Shown here one piece after another: positions 18,393 through 28,363 of a DNA stretch of 64,000 nt. The stretch is from Stakelama sediminis. Its GTDB lineage: Bacteria > Pseudomonadota > Alphaproteobacteria > Sphingomonadales > Sphingomonadaceae. The stretch lies in the NCBI RefSeq assembly GCF_014199335.1, contig NZ_JACIJI010000001.1, forward strand, positions 744,001 through 808,000, in the 5' to 3' direction. How positions within the stretch are numbered: the first letter of the stretch is position 1; the number at the start of each line of letters is the position of its first letter. The notes beneath the pieces were generated by a model. The model searched no databases, was not told the DNA's origin, and was given only the letters and a program-made list of their open reading frames with translations. Made by a program: the position numbers and the translations under genes.

Positions 18393-18413
18393 CATATCCT
18401 CATCAGGCGCGTG

Positions 18414-19286
18414 CTACGCCGCCAGCAGCGTTTCCATCGGCGCTGCGCGGGCATCTTCTTCGGGACGCGAGAGGAAAAACTCCGCGTGATATTGCCCGTT
18501 CGCCTCCATCCCCGACGGATCACGCTCCAGTGCCGCAAGTTCGTCCGCCACGCGCGCCTGTTCTTCCTCCGACAGGAAATCGCGCTGGACGAAAGTCTGT
18601 CCCTCCAGCTTTTCGGTGACATAGCCACGCTCGGCGAGCAGGTCGGAAATCGCATCGAACGGAAACATGCGCAGCACGAAATTGGCGAACCACGGACGCC
18701 TGCCCTGTTCCACCGCAGGCAGGAGATGGTCGAACGTTGCCTCCCCGATATAGCCGATGCACCCGGTTGAAAGCACCAGATCGGCGTCAGAGAGACGCTC
18801 CGCCTGCTCCCCATCCAGCGCATGTTCTTCCAGATTATCGACGATGCCGTCATCCAGCAGATGCGCGGCCCCGGCATAGGCGATTGCGGGTTGCGACTGA
18901 TCGATGCCGATAATCTCCAGTCCGGCATCGTTGCCCAGTGCACCGAAGAACCGCTGGTCGTTGGCGATCACTGCATCGGCGGACATGCCGTCGAGCGTCG
19001 GGTCGCTCCAGCGATCGTACAGCGTCGCCATGTCGAGATCATATTTGAGCAGCGCCGCATTCACCCCATAGGAGCAGCCCAGATCGACCAGCGTCAGCGC
19101 CTGCTCCGCCTGTTGCGCACGGCGGGCGGCAATCACGCGCCGAAATACCGGCTTGGCATGATCGGGAATGACATAGTTCAGCGACGCGAGTTCGCGGAAA
19201 TAGGCACGTGGATCAGGCTGCACATAGATGGCATCCATATTTGCCTTGGGCGATTCATCGGGTTCGGCAATAGTTGCGTTGGGCAT
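18414..19286 (-). CDS. Class I SAM-dependent methyltransferase-like protein
   Basis: 290 aa from the ATG at 19286, with AAGGGAA upstream; an open frame continues 47 codons further without a better start. LTLVDLGCSYGVNAALL is motif I of a Rossmann methyltransferase, IIGIDQSQPAIAYA is the SAM-ribose acidic loop and LVLSTGCIGYIGEATF lies at motif IV. The C-terminal half is longer than in simple methyltransferases. Substrate unknown. Divergent from the FMN reductase gene. Confidence 0.72.
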   Translation of the reverse strand: MPNATIAEPDESPKANMDAIYVQPDPRAYFRELASLNYVIPDHAKPVFRRVIAARRAQQAEQALTLVDLGCSYGVNAALLKYDLDMATLYDRWSDPTLDGMSADAVIANDQRFFGALGNDAGLEIIGIDQSQPAIAYAGAAHLLDDGIVDNLEEHALDGEQAERLSDADLVLSTGCIGYIGEATFDHLLPAVEQGRRPWFANFVLRMFPFDAISDLLAERGYVTEKLEGQTFVQRDFLSEEEQARVADELAALERDPSGMEANGQYHAEFFLSRPEEDARAAPMETLLAA

Positions 19287-19485
19287 GGATTCCCTTGTTT
19301 TTGACGGTCTGAATATCTGAAACGATGCAACCGTATTGAACCGGCAGGGCGTCCGAACGACGCAAATAAAGGCACCCGAAGGCGCAGGGCCGGATTGTCG
19401 TTTGTAGCACAATTCTAACAGGTTCATGGCACCAACCCAAGCAATGTGGGTTAAGATCAGAAGATACTATGGCGTGGGAGATCGC

Positions 19486-20076
19486 ATGAGCGACCATATT
19501 CTTGTCTTTTACGGTTCCTATCGACGCGACCGGATGGGTATCCGGCTGGCGGACTATATCGTCGCGCAATTACGCGCGCGCGGCGCGCGCGCCGAACTGA
19601 TCGACGCAAAGGCGGTCGACCTGCCGATACTCGACCGGATGTATAAGGAATATGGGCCGGGTGAGGCGCCTGCGGCAATGGAAGAACTTGCCGGGAAGAT
19701 CCGCTCGGCGGATGCCTTCGTTTTCGTCACCGGCGAATATAATTGGGGGCCGCAACCGGGACTGAAAAACCTGACCGATCATTTTCTGGAAGAATGGTTC
19801 TGGCGTCCGGCCGCGATCGCCAGCTATTCCGCCGGACGTCTGGCCGGTGCGCGATCAAGCTTCATCTGGCACAATACGCTCAGCGAAATGGGCATGGTGG
19901 TGATTTCCTCATCCCTGACGGTCGGACAGATCGGCAGCACGCTGGATGCAGATGCCAATCCTACCGGCGCAGGCGGCGAAGCGCTGGAAAACAGCTTCGC
20001 CCGTTTCGCCGACGATCTGGACTGGTGGACCGAAGCGGCAAAAACCCAACGCGCGAAACGCGCTCCTCCCTATTGA
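19486..20076 (+). CDS. NADPH-dependent FMN reductase family protein
   Basis: 196 aa. A flavodoxin-like fold: ILVFYGSYRRDRMG is the phosphate-binding loop, YNWGPQPGLKNLTDHF lies at the flavin-ring loop (GEYN motif of FMN_red). It reduces FMN, quinones, azo compounds or chromate with NAD(P)H. Start at 19486 after GGGAG. A 199-bp divergent promoter region separates it from the methyltransferase gene; no obvious operator was seen there. Confidence 0.88.
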   Translation: MSDHILVFYGSYRRDRMGIRLADYIVAQLRARGARAELIDAKAVDLPILDRMYKEYGPGEAPAAMEELAGKIRSADAFVFVTGEYNWGPQPGLKNLTDHFLEEWFWRPAAIASYSAGRLAGARSSFIWHNTLSEMGMVVISSSLTVGQIGSTLDADANPTGAGGEALENSFARFADDLDWWTEAAKTQRAKRAPPY

Positions 20077-20150
20077 TCCCTTCGCCCCTTTCGGTGATGC
20101 CTTGCGCGCCGCAGCATTTTTGCCCATCGTAGGCAGGACAAGGGGGACAT

Positions 20151-22625
20151 ATGCGGCATATCTCGGCGTTTTCGGTACTGGTTTTGCTCGCGACACCGGC
20201 ACTTGCGGCGACACCCGCGAAACAACAAAACCCCCAGACCGTGTTCAAGGACAGCACGGCCCATGCCGGATTGTTGCCGGTGCATGTCGATACGCAAGGC
20301 GGTCGCATCCTCCTCACCCTCCCGCCGCCTGGCAAGGACGGCGTTTCGGCGCGCTATATCTACACCAATTCGCTGCGCACCGGGCTGGGATCGGCTCCGA
20401 CATTCCTTGATCGCGGACGTGTCGGCGGGACGCAGATCGTTGCCTTTCGCCGGATCGGGAAAAAGGTCGCGTTGCAGTTCGAAAATCCGCGTTTCCGGGC
20501 AACCGGAGCGGCGCAGTCGGACCCGAGCGGCAGCCAGGATTTCGCGGTTTCCACCGTCTGGATGGGGGACATCGCCGCCACCCTGCCCGACGGCAGTTTC
20601 GTCGTCGACATTTCCAGTTTTCTGACCGCCGACACGCTGGGCATCGCCACCTCGCTCAACCAGAGCGCGGACACGTTCGGCGTCGGCGGCGGACAGGGTG
20701 CGGGCAAAGGCTTCAAGCGCGATGAAAAACTGAGCGCGGCACTGCCCGGTTCAGTCAAGGTCTTTCCCGACAATATCGAGATTGACGCGATCCAGACCTA
20801 CACGTCCGACCATCCGGGTGCCGAGGTGTCGAATATCGCACCCGATCCGCATCAGGTCAGCTTCACCGTCCATTCCAGCTTCGTAAAGCTGCCGCCGCCG
20901 GGCTTCGTCCCGCGTACATTCGATCCGCGCATGGGCGGCTTTGCGACGCAAGTGGTGGATTTCGCCGCCCCGCTGGGTAGTGATGTCGTGCGCGATTACG
21001 CCAACCGCTTCCGGCTGGAGAAAATTCATCCCGGTCCGGCACCGTCGCGCGTGAAAAAGCCGCTTGTCTATTATATCGACAGCCGTGCGCCCGAACCCAT
21101 CCGTCAGGCGCTGATCGACGGCGTAAGCTGGTGGAAAAAAGCGTTCACGGCCGCCGGCTATATCGACGCTTTTGAGGTCAAGACCCTGCCGCCCGGCGTC
21201 GATCCGATGGACGTGCGCTATAACATCGTCAACTGGGACGACCGCGCCACACGCGGCTGGTCCTATGGTCAGGAAATCGTCGACCCGCGCACCGGAGAGA
21301 TCATCAAGGGGATGGTCGTGCTCGGCTCCCTGCGCGCGCGGCAGGATATTCAGATTTTCGAAGGGCTGGTGGGTGCGGACAAGCTCAATAGCGGCGGCCC
21401 TGACGATCCGGTACAGGTGGCGCTGGCACGGCTTCGCCAGCTCGGCGCGCATGAAGTCGGACATACGCTGGGCTTTGCGCATAATTTCGCGGCCAGCACA
21501 CAGGATCGCGCTTCGGTAATGGATTACCCGCCGCCGCGCATCACGCTGGTCGACGGCAAGCCCGATCTGTCCGATGCCTATGGCGTCGGCGTCGGCAAAT
21601 GGGACATGGCTACGGTCAACTGGCTCTACGGCGCGCAAAGCGATGCGGCGGCGAAGAAAATGGCGCGCGATTATGTCGCGTCGGGCCTGCGCTATGTCGA
21701 GGACGACAATGCCCGCGCGCCCGACACGGCGGAACGCTGGGGCGGATTGTGGGACGATGGAGCCAACCCCACCGCCGAACTCAACCGGATGATGAAGGTG
21801 CGGCAGGCAGCCATCGCCAATTTCGGCCTGAAGGCGCTGACACCCGGTGAACCGGTGGCCGATCTGCGCCGTCGTTTCGTGCCGATCTGGCTGCTCCATC
21901 GCTATGAAGTTGTGGCCGCGGCCAAGGCGATCGGCGGCGCGACCTTCCACTACGCCGTTAATGGCGGCGGCAAGGAACAGGCGGTGCCGGTGCCGGGCGA
22001 TGCGCAAAAGGCAGCACTCGACGCGCTGCTTGCCACGCTGTCGCCCGATGCACTGCGCGTTCCGGCGCGACTGGTGCCGATGCTGTCGATCCCGCGTAAC
22101 GGCAGCGATAACCGCCAGTTCGATATCGAGGTGTTCCAGTCGCATAAGGGGCCGCTGTTCGATCCGCTGGTCGCCGCCGATGCCGCGAGCGAGATCACGC
22201 TTGCGTCGCTGCTGGCTCCTGCCCGGCTGGCGCGGGTCGCCAGCCAGCACGCGCTGGATGCGGGCATTCCCGGCGTCGATACGATCCTCGACCGGCTGAT
22301 TGCGACGGTACTGCCCGACAGGATGGACGCGCTGACCCGGCGGATCGCCTATCGCACCATCGTCAGCCTCGCCGCGACCGCGCAGGACAAGGCAACAACG
22401 CCGGAGGTTGCCGCGCTGATCGACCAGAAGCTGACCGATCTGAGCACACAACTGGCCGGGCGGAAAGGCGATGCGGACGAACGCGTCTGGGCGATGAGCC
22501 TGTCGCGCAAGCTGCGCGACGCCGATCAGCGTGCGAAGCTGGCCGACGACATGCCGCGCAGCGTGCCGATCCCGCCCGCCGACCCGATCGGCGGCGGCGA
22601 AGGCGGCTGGATGGACTTGCCGTAG
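20151..22625 (+). CDS. Secreted zinc-dependent metalloprotease (DUF5117/DUF4953 type)
   Basis: 824 aa, signal peptide ending PALAATPAK. The N-terminal DUF5117-like beta domain is followed by a long linker. The zincin motif is HEVGHTLGFAHN: His434, Glu435, His438, His444, with VMDYPPPR as the downstream Met-turn. The C-terminal about 300 residues form the DUF4953-like helical region. It probably degrades proteins in the periplasm or outside. AAGGGGG precedes the ATG. Confidence 0.93.
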   Translation: MRHISAFSVLVLLATPALAATPAKQQNPQTVFKDSTAHAGLLPVHVDTQGGRILLTLPPPGKDGVSARYIYTNSLRTGLGSAPTFLDRGRVGGTQIVAFRRIGKKVALQFENPRFRATGAAQSDPSGSQDFAVSTVWMGDIAATLPDGSFVVDISSFLTADTLGIATSLNQSADTFGVGGGQGAGKGFKRDEKLSAALPGSVKVFPDNIEIDAIQTYTSDHPGAEVSNIAPDPHQVSFTVHSSFVKLPPPGFVPRTFDPRMGGFATQVVDFAAPLGSDVVRDYANRFRLEKIHPGPAPSRVKKPLVYYIDSRAPEPIRQALIDGVSWWKKAFTAAGYIDAFEVKTLPPGVDPMDVRYNIVNWDDRATRGWSYGQEIVDPRTGEIIKGMVVLGSLRARQDIQIFEGLVGADKLNSGGPDDPVQVALARLRQLGAHEVGHTLGFAHNFAASTQDRASVMDYPPPRITLVDGKPDLSDAYGVGVGKWDMATVNWLYGAQSDAAAKKMARDYVASGLRYVEDDNARAPDTAERWGGLWDDGANPTAELNRMMKVRQAAIANFGLKALTPGEPVADLRRRFVPIWLLHRYEVVAAAKAIGGATFHYAVNGGGKEQAVPVPGDAQKAALDALLATLSPDALRVPARLVPMLSIPRNGSDNRQFDIEVFQSHKGPLFDPLVAADAASEITLASLLAPARLARVASQHALDAGIPGVDTILDRLIATVLPDRMDALTRRIAYRTIVSLAATAQDKATTPEVAALIDQKLTDLSTQLAGRKGDADERVWAMSLSRKLRDADQRAKLADDMPRSVPIPPADPIGGGEGGWMDLP

Positions 22626-22665
22626 CTTTTTCCTTCCAGAAACGAAGGCGCAAACAGCCTATAAC

Positions 22666-22756
22666 CGTCATTGCGACCCCGACCCCGGTCGGGGGAAGCA
22701 ATCATTCAATCTCGTCTGGGCTGGACTGCCGCGTCGCTACGCTCCTCGCAGTAACG
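22666..22756. repeat. REP-like inverted repeat
   Basis: CGTCATTGCGA at 22666-22676 matches the complement of TCGCAGTAACG at 22746-22756 at 9 of 11 positions. It lies between the convergent metalloprotease and mutS genes and could stop transcription from both sides. Related to the repeat at 27789. Confidence 0.7.
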
Positions 22757-22779
22757 TGCCTCTGGCCGGGTAATTGCCG

Positions 22780-25374
22780 CTATTTGTTCGCCAGCGCCTT
22801 GAGCGCGTAGAGCTTGTCGAGGGCTTCGCGCGGCGAGAGCGAGTCCACGTCGAGCGCCTCCAGCGCATCGCGCAGGGCGTCGCCCTCTTCCGCTTCCGGT
22901 TCGGTCATGGCGGCGAACAGCGGCAGATCGTCGAGACCGGCAGCCAGTCCGCCGGTCTTTTCACGGCCCGCTTCCAGCCTGGCAAGCACCGCCTTCGCGC
23001 GATTGACGGTGGCGGGTGCCATCCCGGCCAGCCGCGCCACGGCAAGGCCATAGCTGCGATCCGCCGGTCCGTCCGCGACTTCGTGCAGCAACACCAGATC
23101 GCCCTTCCATTCGCGCGCGCGGACATGGTGGAGGCTGAGCGCGTCGCAGCGCTCGGCCAGCCGCGTCAGCTCATGATAATGCGTCGCGAACAGGCAGCGG
23201 CAGCGATTATCCTCATGAATCGCCTCGACCACCGCCCAGGCGATGGCCAGCCCGTCATAGGTGGAGGTGCCGCGCCCGACCTCATCCAGAATGACGAAGC
23301 TGCGCGGCGTCGCCTGCGCCAGAATGGCGGCGGTTTCGACCATCTCGACCATGAAAGTGGAGCGTCCCCGCGCAAGGTTGTCGGACGCACCGACCCGGCT
23401 GAACAGCCGATCCACCAGCCCCAGCGTCGCCTGTGCGGCGGGCACATAGCTTCCAGCCTGCGCCAGCACCGCGATCAGCGCATTCTGGCGCAGGAAGGTG
23501 GATTTACCGCCCATATTCGGGCCAGTAACCAGCCACAAACGCGAATTTTCCGACAATATGCAGTCATTGGCGACGAAGCGCTCGCCCGATTTCGCCAGCG
23601 CGGCTTCCACCACCGGATGCCGCCCGCCCGAAACCTCAAAACAGGCATGATCCACCAATGCAGGTCGGGTCCAGCCCCCCTCCGCCGCGCGTTCGGCCAG
23701 TGCCGCCGCCACGTCGATCCGCGCCAGTGCGTCGGCGGTGGCGGCAATCGCCTCCCGGCTGTCCAGCGCGGTCGCGGTCAAACCTTCCAGATGCGCTGCC
23801 TCCGCCGCCAGCGCGTGCACCCCCGCCTGTGTCACCTTGAGCGCGGTTTCGTGCAATTCCGGGCTGTTGAAGCGCACCACGCCCGCCAGCGTCTGGCGGT
23901 GGGTGAAGCCGCTGTCCGGCTGCATCAGCTTGTCGCCGTGCCGCGACGGCACCTCGATATGATAGCCGAGCACGGCATTGTGCCGCACCTTCAGCGCATT
24001 GATGCCGGTTTCGTCGCGATATTTCGCCTCCAGCGCGGCGATGGCGCGCCTGCCCCCCGCCCCGGTCCGGCGCAGGTCGTCAAGTGCTGCGTCGAACCCT
24101 TCGGCGATATAACCGCCCTTGTCGGTGTCGACCGGCGGATCGGGCACCAGCGCACGGCGCAACAGGTCGATCAGCGCACCATGCCCGCGCAGACGCGGCG
24201 CGAGATCGGCCAGCAGCGGCGGGCAGTCGGCAATCCCCTCCAGCCGCTCGCCAAGCTGCCATGCGCCGTCCAGCCCATCACGAAGCTGCCCCAGATCACG
24301 CGGACTGCCGCGTCCCGCCGCCAGCCGCCCCAGCGCGCGGCCGATATCGGGCAGCGCACGCAAGGTCGCACGCGTGGCGTCGCGCAGACCGGGATCGTCA
24401 TGCAAACGCTGAACGCAATCGAGCCGCGCCTCGACCGATTCGCGATTCATCAGCGGTGCGGCGATATCCTGTGCCAGAAGCCGCGCACCGGCGCCCGAAA
24501 CCGTGCGGTCCACCGCCCCCAGCAGGCTGCCCGCACGGGCGCCCTGCACGCTCTGGGTCAGTTCCAGACTCTCCCGCGTGGCGGCGTCGATCGCCATGCA
24601 CGCATCGGTGCGCGAACAGACCGGCGGGCGCAGGAACGGCAGCGATCCACGCGCGGTGTGATCGAGATAGGCGACCAGCCCGCCCGCCGCCGCCAGACCG
24701 GCCCGCGAAAACTGGCCGAAGCCGTCCAGCGTCGCGACGCCGTGCAGCTTCTTCAGCCGCGCCTCGCCGCTCGCACTGTCGAACTCGCCGCGCGGACGCA
24801 GCGTGGTCGCCAGCACGGCGGCGTCGCTATCCTCCGCTGCGACGATTTCGGCAGGCGCAAGCCGCGCGATTTCCGCCGACAGCGACTGCCGGTCGGTCTC
24901 GATCACCTCGAACAAACCGGTCGAGATATCCGCCGCAGCCAGCGCGATACCGCCTGCCGCCTCACCGATTGCGACGCACCAGTTGGCGGCGCGCGAATCG
25001 AGCAGTGCCTCCTCGGTCAGCGTGCCCGCCGTCACCACCCGGACGATCGCGCGCCCGACCAGCGCCTTGGACCCGGCGCGTTTCTTCGCTTCTTCGGGCA
25101 TTTCGATCTGGTCGGCAATGGCGACGCGATGCCCCGCCTTGATCAGGCGCGCCAGATAGCTTTCCGCCGCATGCGCGGGTACGCCGCACATCGCGACCTT
25201 TTCCCCGTCATGTTCGCCGCGCGCCGTCAGCGCGATGTCGAGACAGGCGGCGGCAACCTTCGCATCGTCGAAGAACAGCTCAAAAAAATCACCCATGCGA
25301 TAGAAGAGCAGGCAGTCCTGCGCCTCCGCCTTCAACGCAAGATACTGGGCCATCATCGGAGTGGGTTTCGCCAT
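22780..25374 (-). CDS. mutS: DNA mismatch repair ATPase MutS
   Basis: 864 aa from the ATG at 25374 (12 further codons open upstream). MutS recognises mismatches and recruits MutL. The N-terminal mismatch-binding motif FYRMGDFFELFFDD is present, including the Phe-x-Glu of GDFFEL. Walker A GPNMGGKST is at about residue 617, then DEVGRGTSTYDGL and FATHYHELT. Divergent from maeB. Confidence 0.98.
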   Translation of the reverse strand: MAKPTPMMAQYLALKAEAQDCLLFYRMGDFFELFFDDAKVAAACLDIALTARGEHDGEKVAMCGVPAHAAESYLARLIKAGHRVAIADQIEMPEEAKKRAGSKALVGRAIVRVVTAGTLTEEALLDSRAANWCVAIGEAAGGIALAAADISTGLFEVIETDRQSLSAEIARLAPAEIVAAEDSDAAVLATTLRPRGEFDSASGEARLKKLHGVATLDGFGQFSRAGLAAAGGLVAYLDHTARGSLPFLRPPVCSRTDACMAIDAATRESLELTQSVQGARAGSLLGAVDRTVSGAGARLLAQDIAAPLMNRESVEARLDCVQRLHDDPGLRDATRATLRALPDIGRALGRLAAGRGSPRDLGQLRDGLDGAWQLGERLEGIADCPPLLADLAPRLRGHGALIDLLRRALVPDPPVDTDKGGYIAEGFDAALDDLRRTGAGGRRAIAALEAKYRDETGINALKVRHNAVLGYHIEVPSRHGDKLMQPDSGFTHRQTLAGVVRFNSPELHETALKVTQAGVHALAAEAAHLEGLTATALDSREAIAATADALARIDVAAALAERAAEGGWTRPALVDHACFEVSGGRHPVVEAALAKSGERFVANDCILSENSRLWLVTGPNMGGKSTFLRQNALIAVLAQAGSYVPAAQATLGLVDRLFSRVGASDNLARGRSTFMVEMVETAAILAQATPRSFVILDEVGRGTSTYDGLAIAWAVVEAIHEDNRCRCLFATHYHELTRLAERCDALSLHHVRAREWKGDLVLLHEVADGPADRSYGLAVARLAGMAPATVNRAKAVLARLEAGREKTGGLAAGLDDLPLFAAMTEPEAEEGDALRDALEALDVDSLSPREALDKLYALKALANK

Positions 25375-25505
25375 GCGCGAACGCCTACGCATTGTCCGCG
25401 CAAACGGCAATGGGCAGGGCCGATGGCATAAATCCGCAACAAGGCTTCGACAAAGCGTGGCCGACCCCGCTAAGGAACCGAAAAAGACGAAATGAGGAGT
25501 GCAGC

Positions 25506-27764
25506 ATGGCCAATGAACGAAAGGTGCAGTTTTCCGATCGCGAGGCGCTGCTGTTCCATTCGGAAGGACGCCCCGGCAAGATCGAGGTCGTCGCCACCAA
25601 GCCGCTGGCGTCCCAGCGCGATCTGGCGCTTGCCTATTCGCCCGGCGTCGCGGTGCCGGTAAAGGCCATCGCCGACGATCCGGCCACCGCCTATGACTAT
25701 ACCGCCAAGGGCAATCTGGTCGCGGTCATTTCCAACGGCACCGCCATCCTCGGCCTCGGCAATCTCGGCGCGCTGGCATCCAAGCCGGTGATGGAAGGCA
25801 AGGCGGTGCTGTTCAAACGCTTTGCCGATGTCGATTCGATCGACCTCGAACTCAAGACCGAGGATGTCGACAAGATCATCGCCGCGGTCGAGCTGATGGA
25901 ACCGAGCTTCGGCGGCATCAATCTGGAAGATATCAAGGCGCCCGAATGTTTCATCATCGAGCAGACGCTGCGCGAACGGATGAACATTCCCGTTTTCCAT
26001 GACGATCAGCACGGCACCGCCATCATCGCCGCGGCGGGCCTGATCAACGCGCTGCACCTGACGGGACGCGATATCAAGGATACGACCGTGGTGATGAACG
26101 GCGCGGGCGCGGCGGCGATTGCATGCGCGGAACTGATCAAGGCCATGGGCCTGCCGCACGACAAGCTGCTGATGTGCGATACCAAGGGCGTCATCCGCGA
26201 CGACCGGGACGATCTGAACCAGTGGAAATCCGCGCATGCGGTTAAGACCGACCGGCAGACGCTGGAGGATGCGCTGAAGGGCGCGGACGTGTTCATGGGC
26301 CTGTCGGTCGCGGGCGCACTGAAACCCGAATGGCTGAAAACCATGGCCGACAGGCCGATCGTCTTCGCCATGGCAAACCCGGACCCGGAAATCAGCCCGC
26401 CCGATGCGAAGGAAACGCGCGACGACGTCATCATTGCTACCGGGCGGTCCGACTATCCCAATCAGGTCAACAATGTCCTTGGCTTCCCCTTCATCTTTCG
26501 CGGTGCGCTCGATGTGCGCGCGACGACGATCAACGATGCGATGAAGATCGCCGCGGCCGAAGCACTGGCGGCGCTGGCGCGCGAACAGGTGCCCGAAGAG
26601 GTCGCAACCGCCTATGGCGTGCAGCATAGTTTCGGCCCCGATTACATCATCCCCGCCCCGTTCGACCCCCGGCTGATCGAAATCGTGCCCCCGGCGGTTG
26701 CCAAGGCGGCGATGGATTCGGGTGTTGCGACCAAGCCGATCCTCGACATGGAGGCGTATAAGGAAACGCTGCGCGGGCGGCTCAATCCGACCAACGCCGT
26801 GCTCAGCCTTGCCTATGACGGCGCGCGCGCCAAACCGAAGCGGGTGATCTTCGCCGAGGCCGAAGAGGAAGTAGTGCTGCGCGCGGCCATCGCGTTCCGG
26901 GATGGCGGCTACGGCACGCCGGTACTGGTTGGCCGCGACGATGTGCGCGACCGGCTGAAGGAAATCGGCATCGACGATCCCGACAGTTTCGAACTGCACA
27001 ACAGCCGCCATTCGCCGCTGGTCCCGAAAATGGTCGATTTCCTGTACGGGCGGCTGCAGCGGCGCGGCTATCTGCGCCGCGATTGCGAGCGCATGGTCAA
27101 TCAGGACCGCAACATCTTCGGCGCGTTGCTACTGCAACTGGGCGAAGGCGATGCGATGATTACCGGCGTCACGCGCACCTATGCGCAGACGATGCGCGAA
27201 ATCCGCCGGGTAATCGATCCGATTGAGGGGCAGACGCCGTTCGGCACGCATATTCTGGTCGGACAGAGCCATACGGTGTTCATCGCCGACACCACCGTCA
27301 ACGAACGTCCGGATGCCGAGGAACTGGCCGACATTGCCGAACATGCGGCCAAGGTCGCGCGCCGCATGGGCCATGAACCGCGCGTCGCGTTCCTCAGCTA
27401 TTCGACCTTCGGCAATCCGCCGGGACGCTGGCTCGACAATATCCGCGCCGCCGTACATGTGCTGGAAGATCGCCAGGTCGGGTTCGAATTCGAAGGCGAA
27501 ATGGCTGCCGATGTCGCGCTGAACCCGCAACAGCTTGCCAACTATCCCTTTGCGCGCCTGTCCGGCCCGGCCAATGTGCTGATTATGCCGGGGCTGCAAT
27601 CGGCCAATATCTCGGCAAAGCTGCTGCGCGAACTGGGCGGCGATTCGATGATTGGGCCGATTCTGAGCGGGATGGAAAAGCCGGTACAAATCGCACCGAT
27701 GACGTCGAGCGCGCGCGAACTGGTGACGCTGGCCGTGCTCGCGGCAGGAGAAATCGCGCGGTAG
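25506..27764 (+). CDS. maeB: NADP-dependent malic enzyme with phosphotransacetylase-like C-terminal domain
   Basis: 752 aa from the ATG at 25506, after AGGAG. It oxidatively decarboxylates malate to pyruvate with NADP. The N-terminal half has YSPGVAVPVKAI, TAIIAAAGLINAL and the NADP fold VMNGAGAAAIACAELI; FHDDQHGTA is the malate/metal site. From about residue 430 the phosphotransacetylase-like domain (RVIFAEAEEEVVLRAA, HILVGQSHTVF) follows. In known MaeB enzymes this domain is regulatory, binding acetyl-CoA. Confidence 0.97.
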   Translation: MANERKVQFSDREALLFHSEGRPGKIEVVATKPLASQRDLALAYSPGVAVPVKAIADDPATAYDYTAKGNLVAVISNGTAILGLGNLGALASKPVMEGKAVLFKRFADVDSIDLELKTEDVDKIIAAVELMEPSFGGINLEDIKAPECFIIEQTLRERMNIPVFHDDQHGTAIIAAAGLINALHLTGRDIKDTTVVMNGAGAAAIACAELIKAMGLPHDKLLMCDTKGVIRDDRDDLNQWKSAHAVKTDRQTLEDALKGADVFMGLSVAGALKPEWLKTMADRPIVFAMANPDPEISPPDAKETRDDVIIATGRSDYPNQVNNVLGFPFIFRGALDVRATTINDAMKIAAAEALAALAREQVPEEVATAYGVQHSFGPDYIIPAPFDPRLIEIVPPAVAKAAMDSGVATKPILDMEAYKETLRGRLNPTNAVLSLAYDGARAKPKRVIFAEAEEEVVLRAAIAFRDGGYGTPVLVGRDDVRDRLKEIGIDDPDSFELHNSRHSPLVPKMVDFLYGRLQRRGYLRRDCERMVNQDRNIFGALLLQLGEGDAMITGVTRTYAQTMREIRRVIDPIEGQTPFGTHILVGQSHTVFIADTTVNERPDAEELADIAEHAAKVARRMGHEPRVAFLSYSTFGNPPGRWLDNIRAAVHVLEDRQVGFEFEGEMAADVALNPQQLANYPFARLSGPANVLIMPGLQSANISAKLLRELGGDSMIGPILSGMEKPVQIAPMTSSARELVTLAVLAAGEIAR

Positions 27765-27788
27765 GATTTACAGGCGCGCGCCAATCCC

Positions 27789-27844
27789 TCACTGCGAGAT
27801 ACGTAGCAACGCGACAGTCCGAATTGCTGTGTATCTCGCAATGA
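27789..27844. repeat. REP-like inverted repeat after maeB
   Basis: TCACTGCGAGATAC (27789-27802) and GTATCTCGCAATGA (27831-27844) are complementary at 12 of 14 positions around a 28-nt loop. The outer TCATTGCGAG sequence is shared with the repeat at 22666, indicating one dispersed family. It lies between convergent genes. Confidence 0.75.
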
Positions 27845-27864
27845 CGGGATCGTAGTGCGGGTGT

Positions 27865-28338
27865 TCAGCCGCAGGCACCGATACGTTTGCTGTGGATGGT
27901 CGAAGTGATCTTCATCGGCCCCATCGGCCCCTTGCCGTCCAGCACCGCCGACCCGTCCATGCTGGTAGCCGTATAGCTGCCGGCAAGATGCATCTGCATC
28001 GTGTACCCGCCCTGCATCCGACAGGTCGCGAGGGCGTCCAGCTTGCCGTTGGCCATCGTATATTTGTCATAGCTGCATTGCCCCTTGGACGACTGGAGCA
28101 GTTTCTTCGGCGCGTTTTCGATGTCGTCCGGCGTGACGCAATAGTCCATCGGCTTACGACGGCTGTTCATCATCGTCTTCATCCGATCGGTCATATCGGG
28201 CGGCATGCCTTCGGGCATCGTCATCTGCACGTCGGTCACCTGGGATATGGATTGCCATTTACCCGGCGTGATCTGCGTTCCCATTGCCGCCGTGCCGAGC
28301 AGCGCCGCCGCCAGTCCGATTACCGCTGTTGCCTGCAT
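27865..28338 (-). CDS. DUF3617 domain periplasmic protein
   Basis: 157 aa from the ATG at 28338 (AAGGGGA upstream). Sec-type signal ends at TAAMGTQ, without a clear lipobox, unlike the paralogue at 12056-12682. Features: ITPGKWQSISQV, DYCVTPDDI, GQCSYDKYTM, LATCRMQG and the ending SKRIGACG, the DUF3617 pattern with paired cysteines. Role unknown. It lies 25 bp after the SDR gene on the same strand and may be cotranscribed. Confidence 0.82.
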   Translation of the reverse strand: MQATAVIGLAAALLGTAAMGTQITPGKWQSISQVTDVQMTMPEGMPPDMTDRMKTMMNSRRKPMDYCVTPDDIENAPKKLLQSSKGQCSYDKYTMANGKLDALATCRMQGGYTMQMHLAGSYTATSMDGSAVLDGKGPMGPMKITSTIHSKRIGACG

Positions 28339-28363
28339 CCCCGTTCCCCTTCGCCATCCCCCG

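Larger units (their letters stand above)
17966..18413 (+). other. 448-bp region with no long gene; short ORF and RNA-like structure
   Basis: No ORF over 60 codons here looks real. From left to right I see an inverted repeat (AATTACG at 18064-18070, CGTAATT at 18081-18087), a 16-bp palindrome at 18130-18145, an 18-codon ORF with an extreme ribosome site, about 120 bp of G/C-rich sequence with several short complementary segments, and a strong terminator at 18357-18392. All point to a plus-strand short transcript. Confidence 0.65.

Noticed and set aside
20751..22451. 566-codon minus-strand ORF opposite the metalloprotease
   Set aside because: Antisense to a zinc metalloprotease with intact HExxHxxGxxH; no independent motif.
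22774..25431. 885-codon plus-strand ORF opposite mutS
   Set aside because: Composition typical of an antisense frame and mutS is unambiguous.
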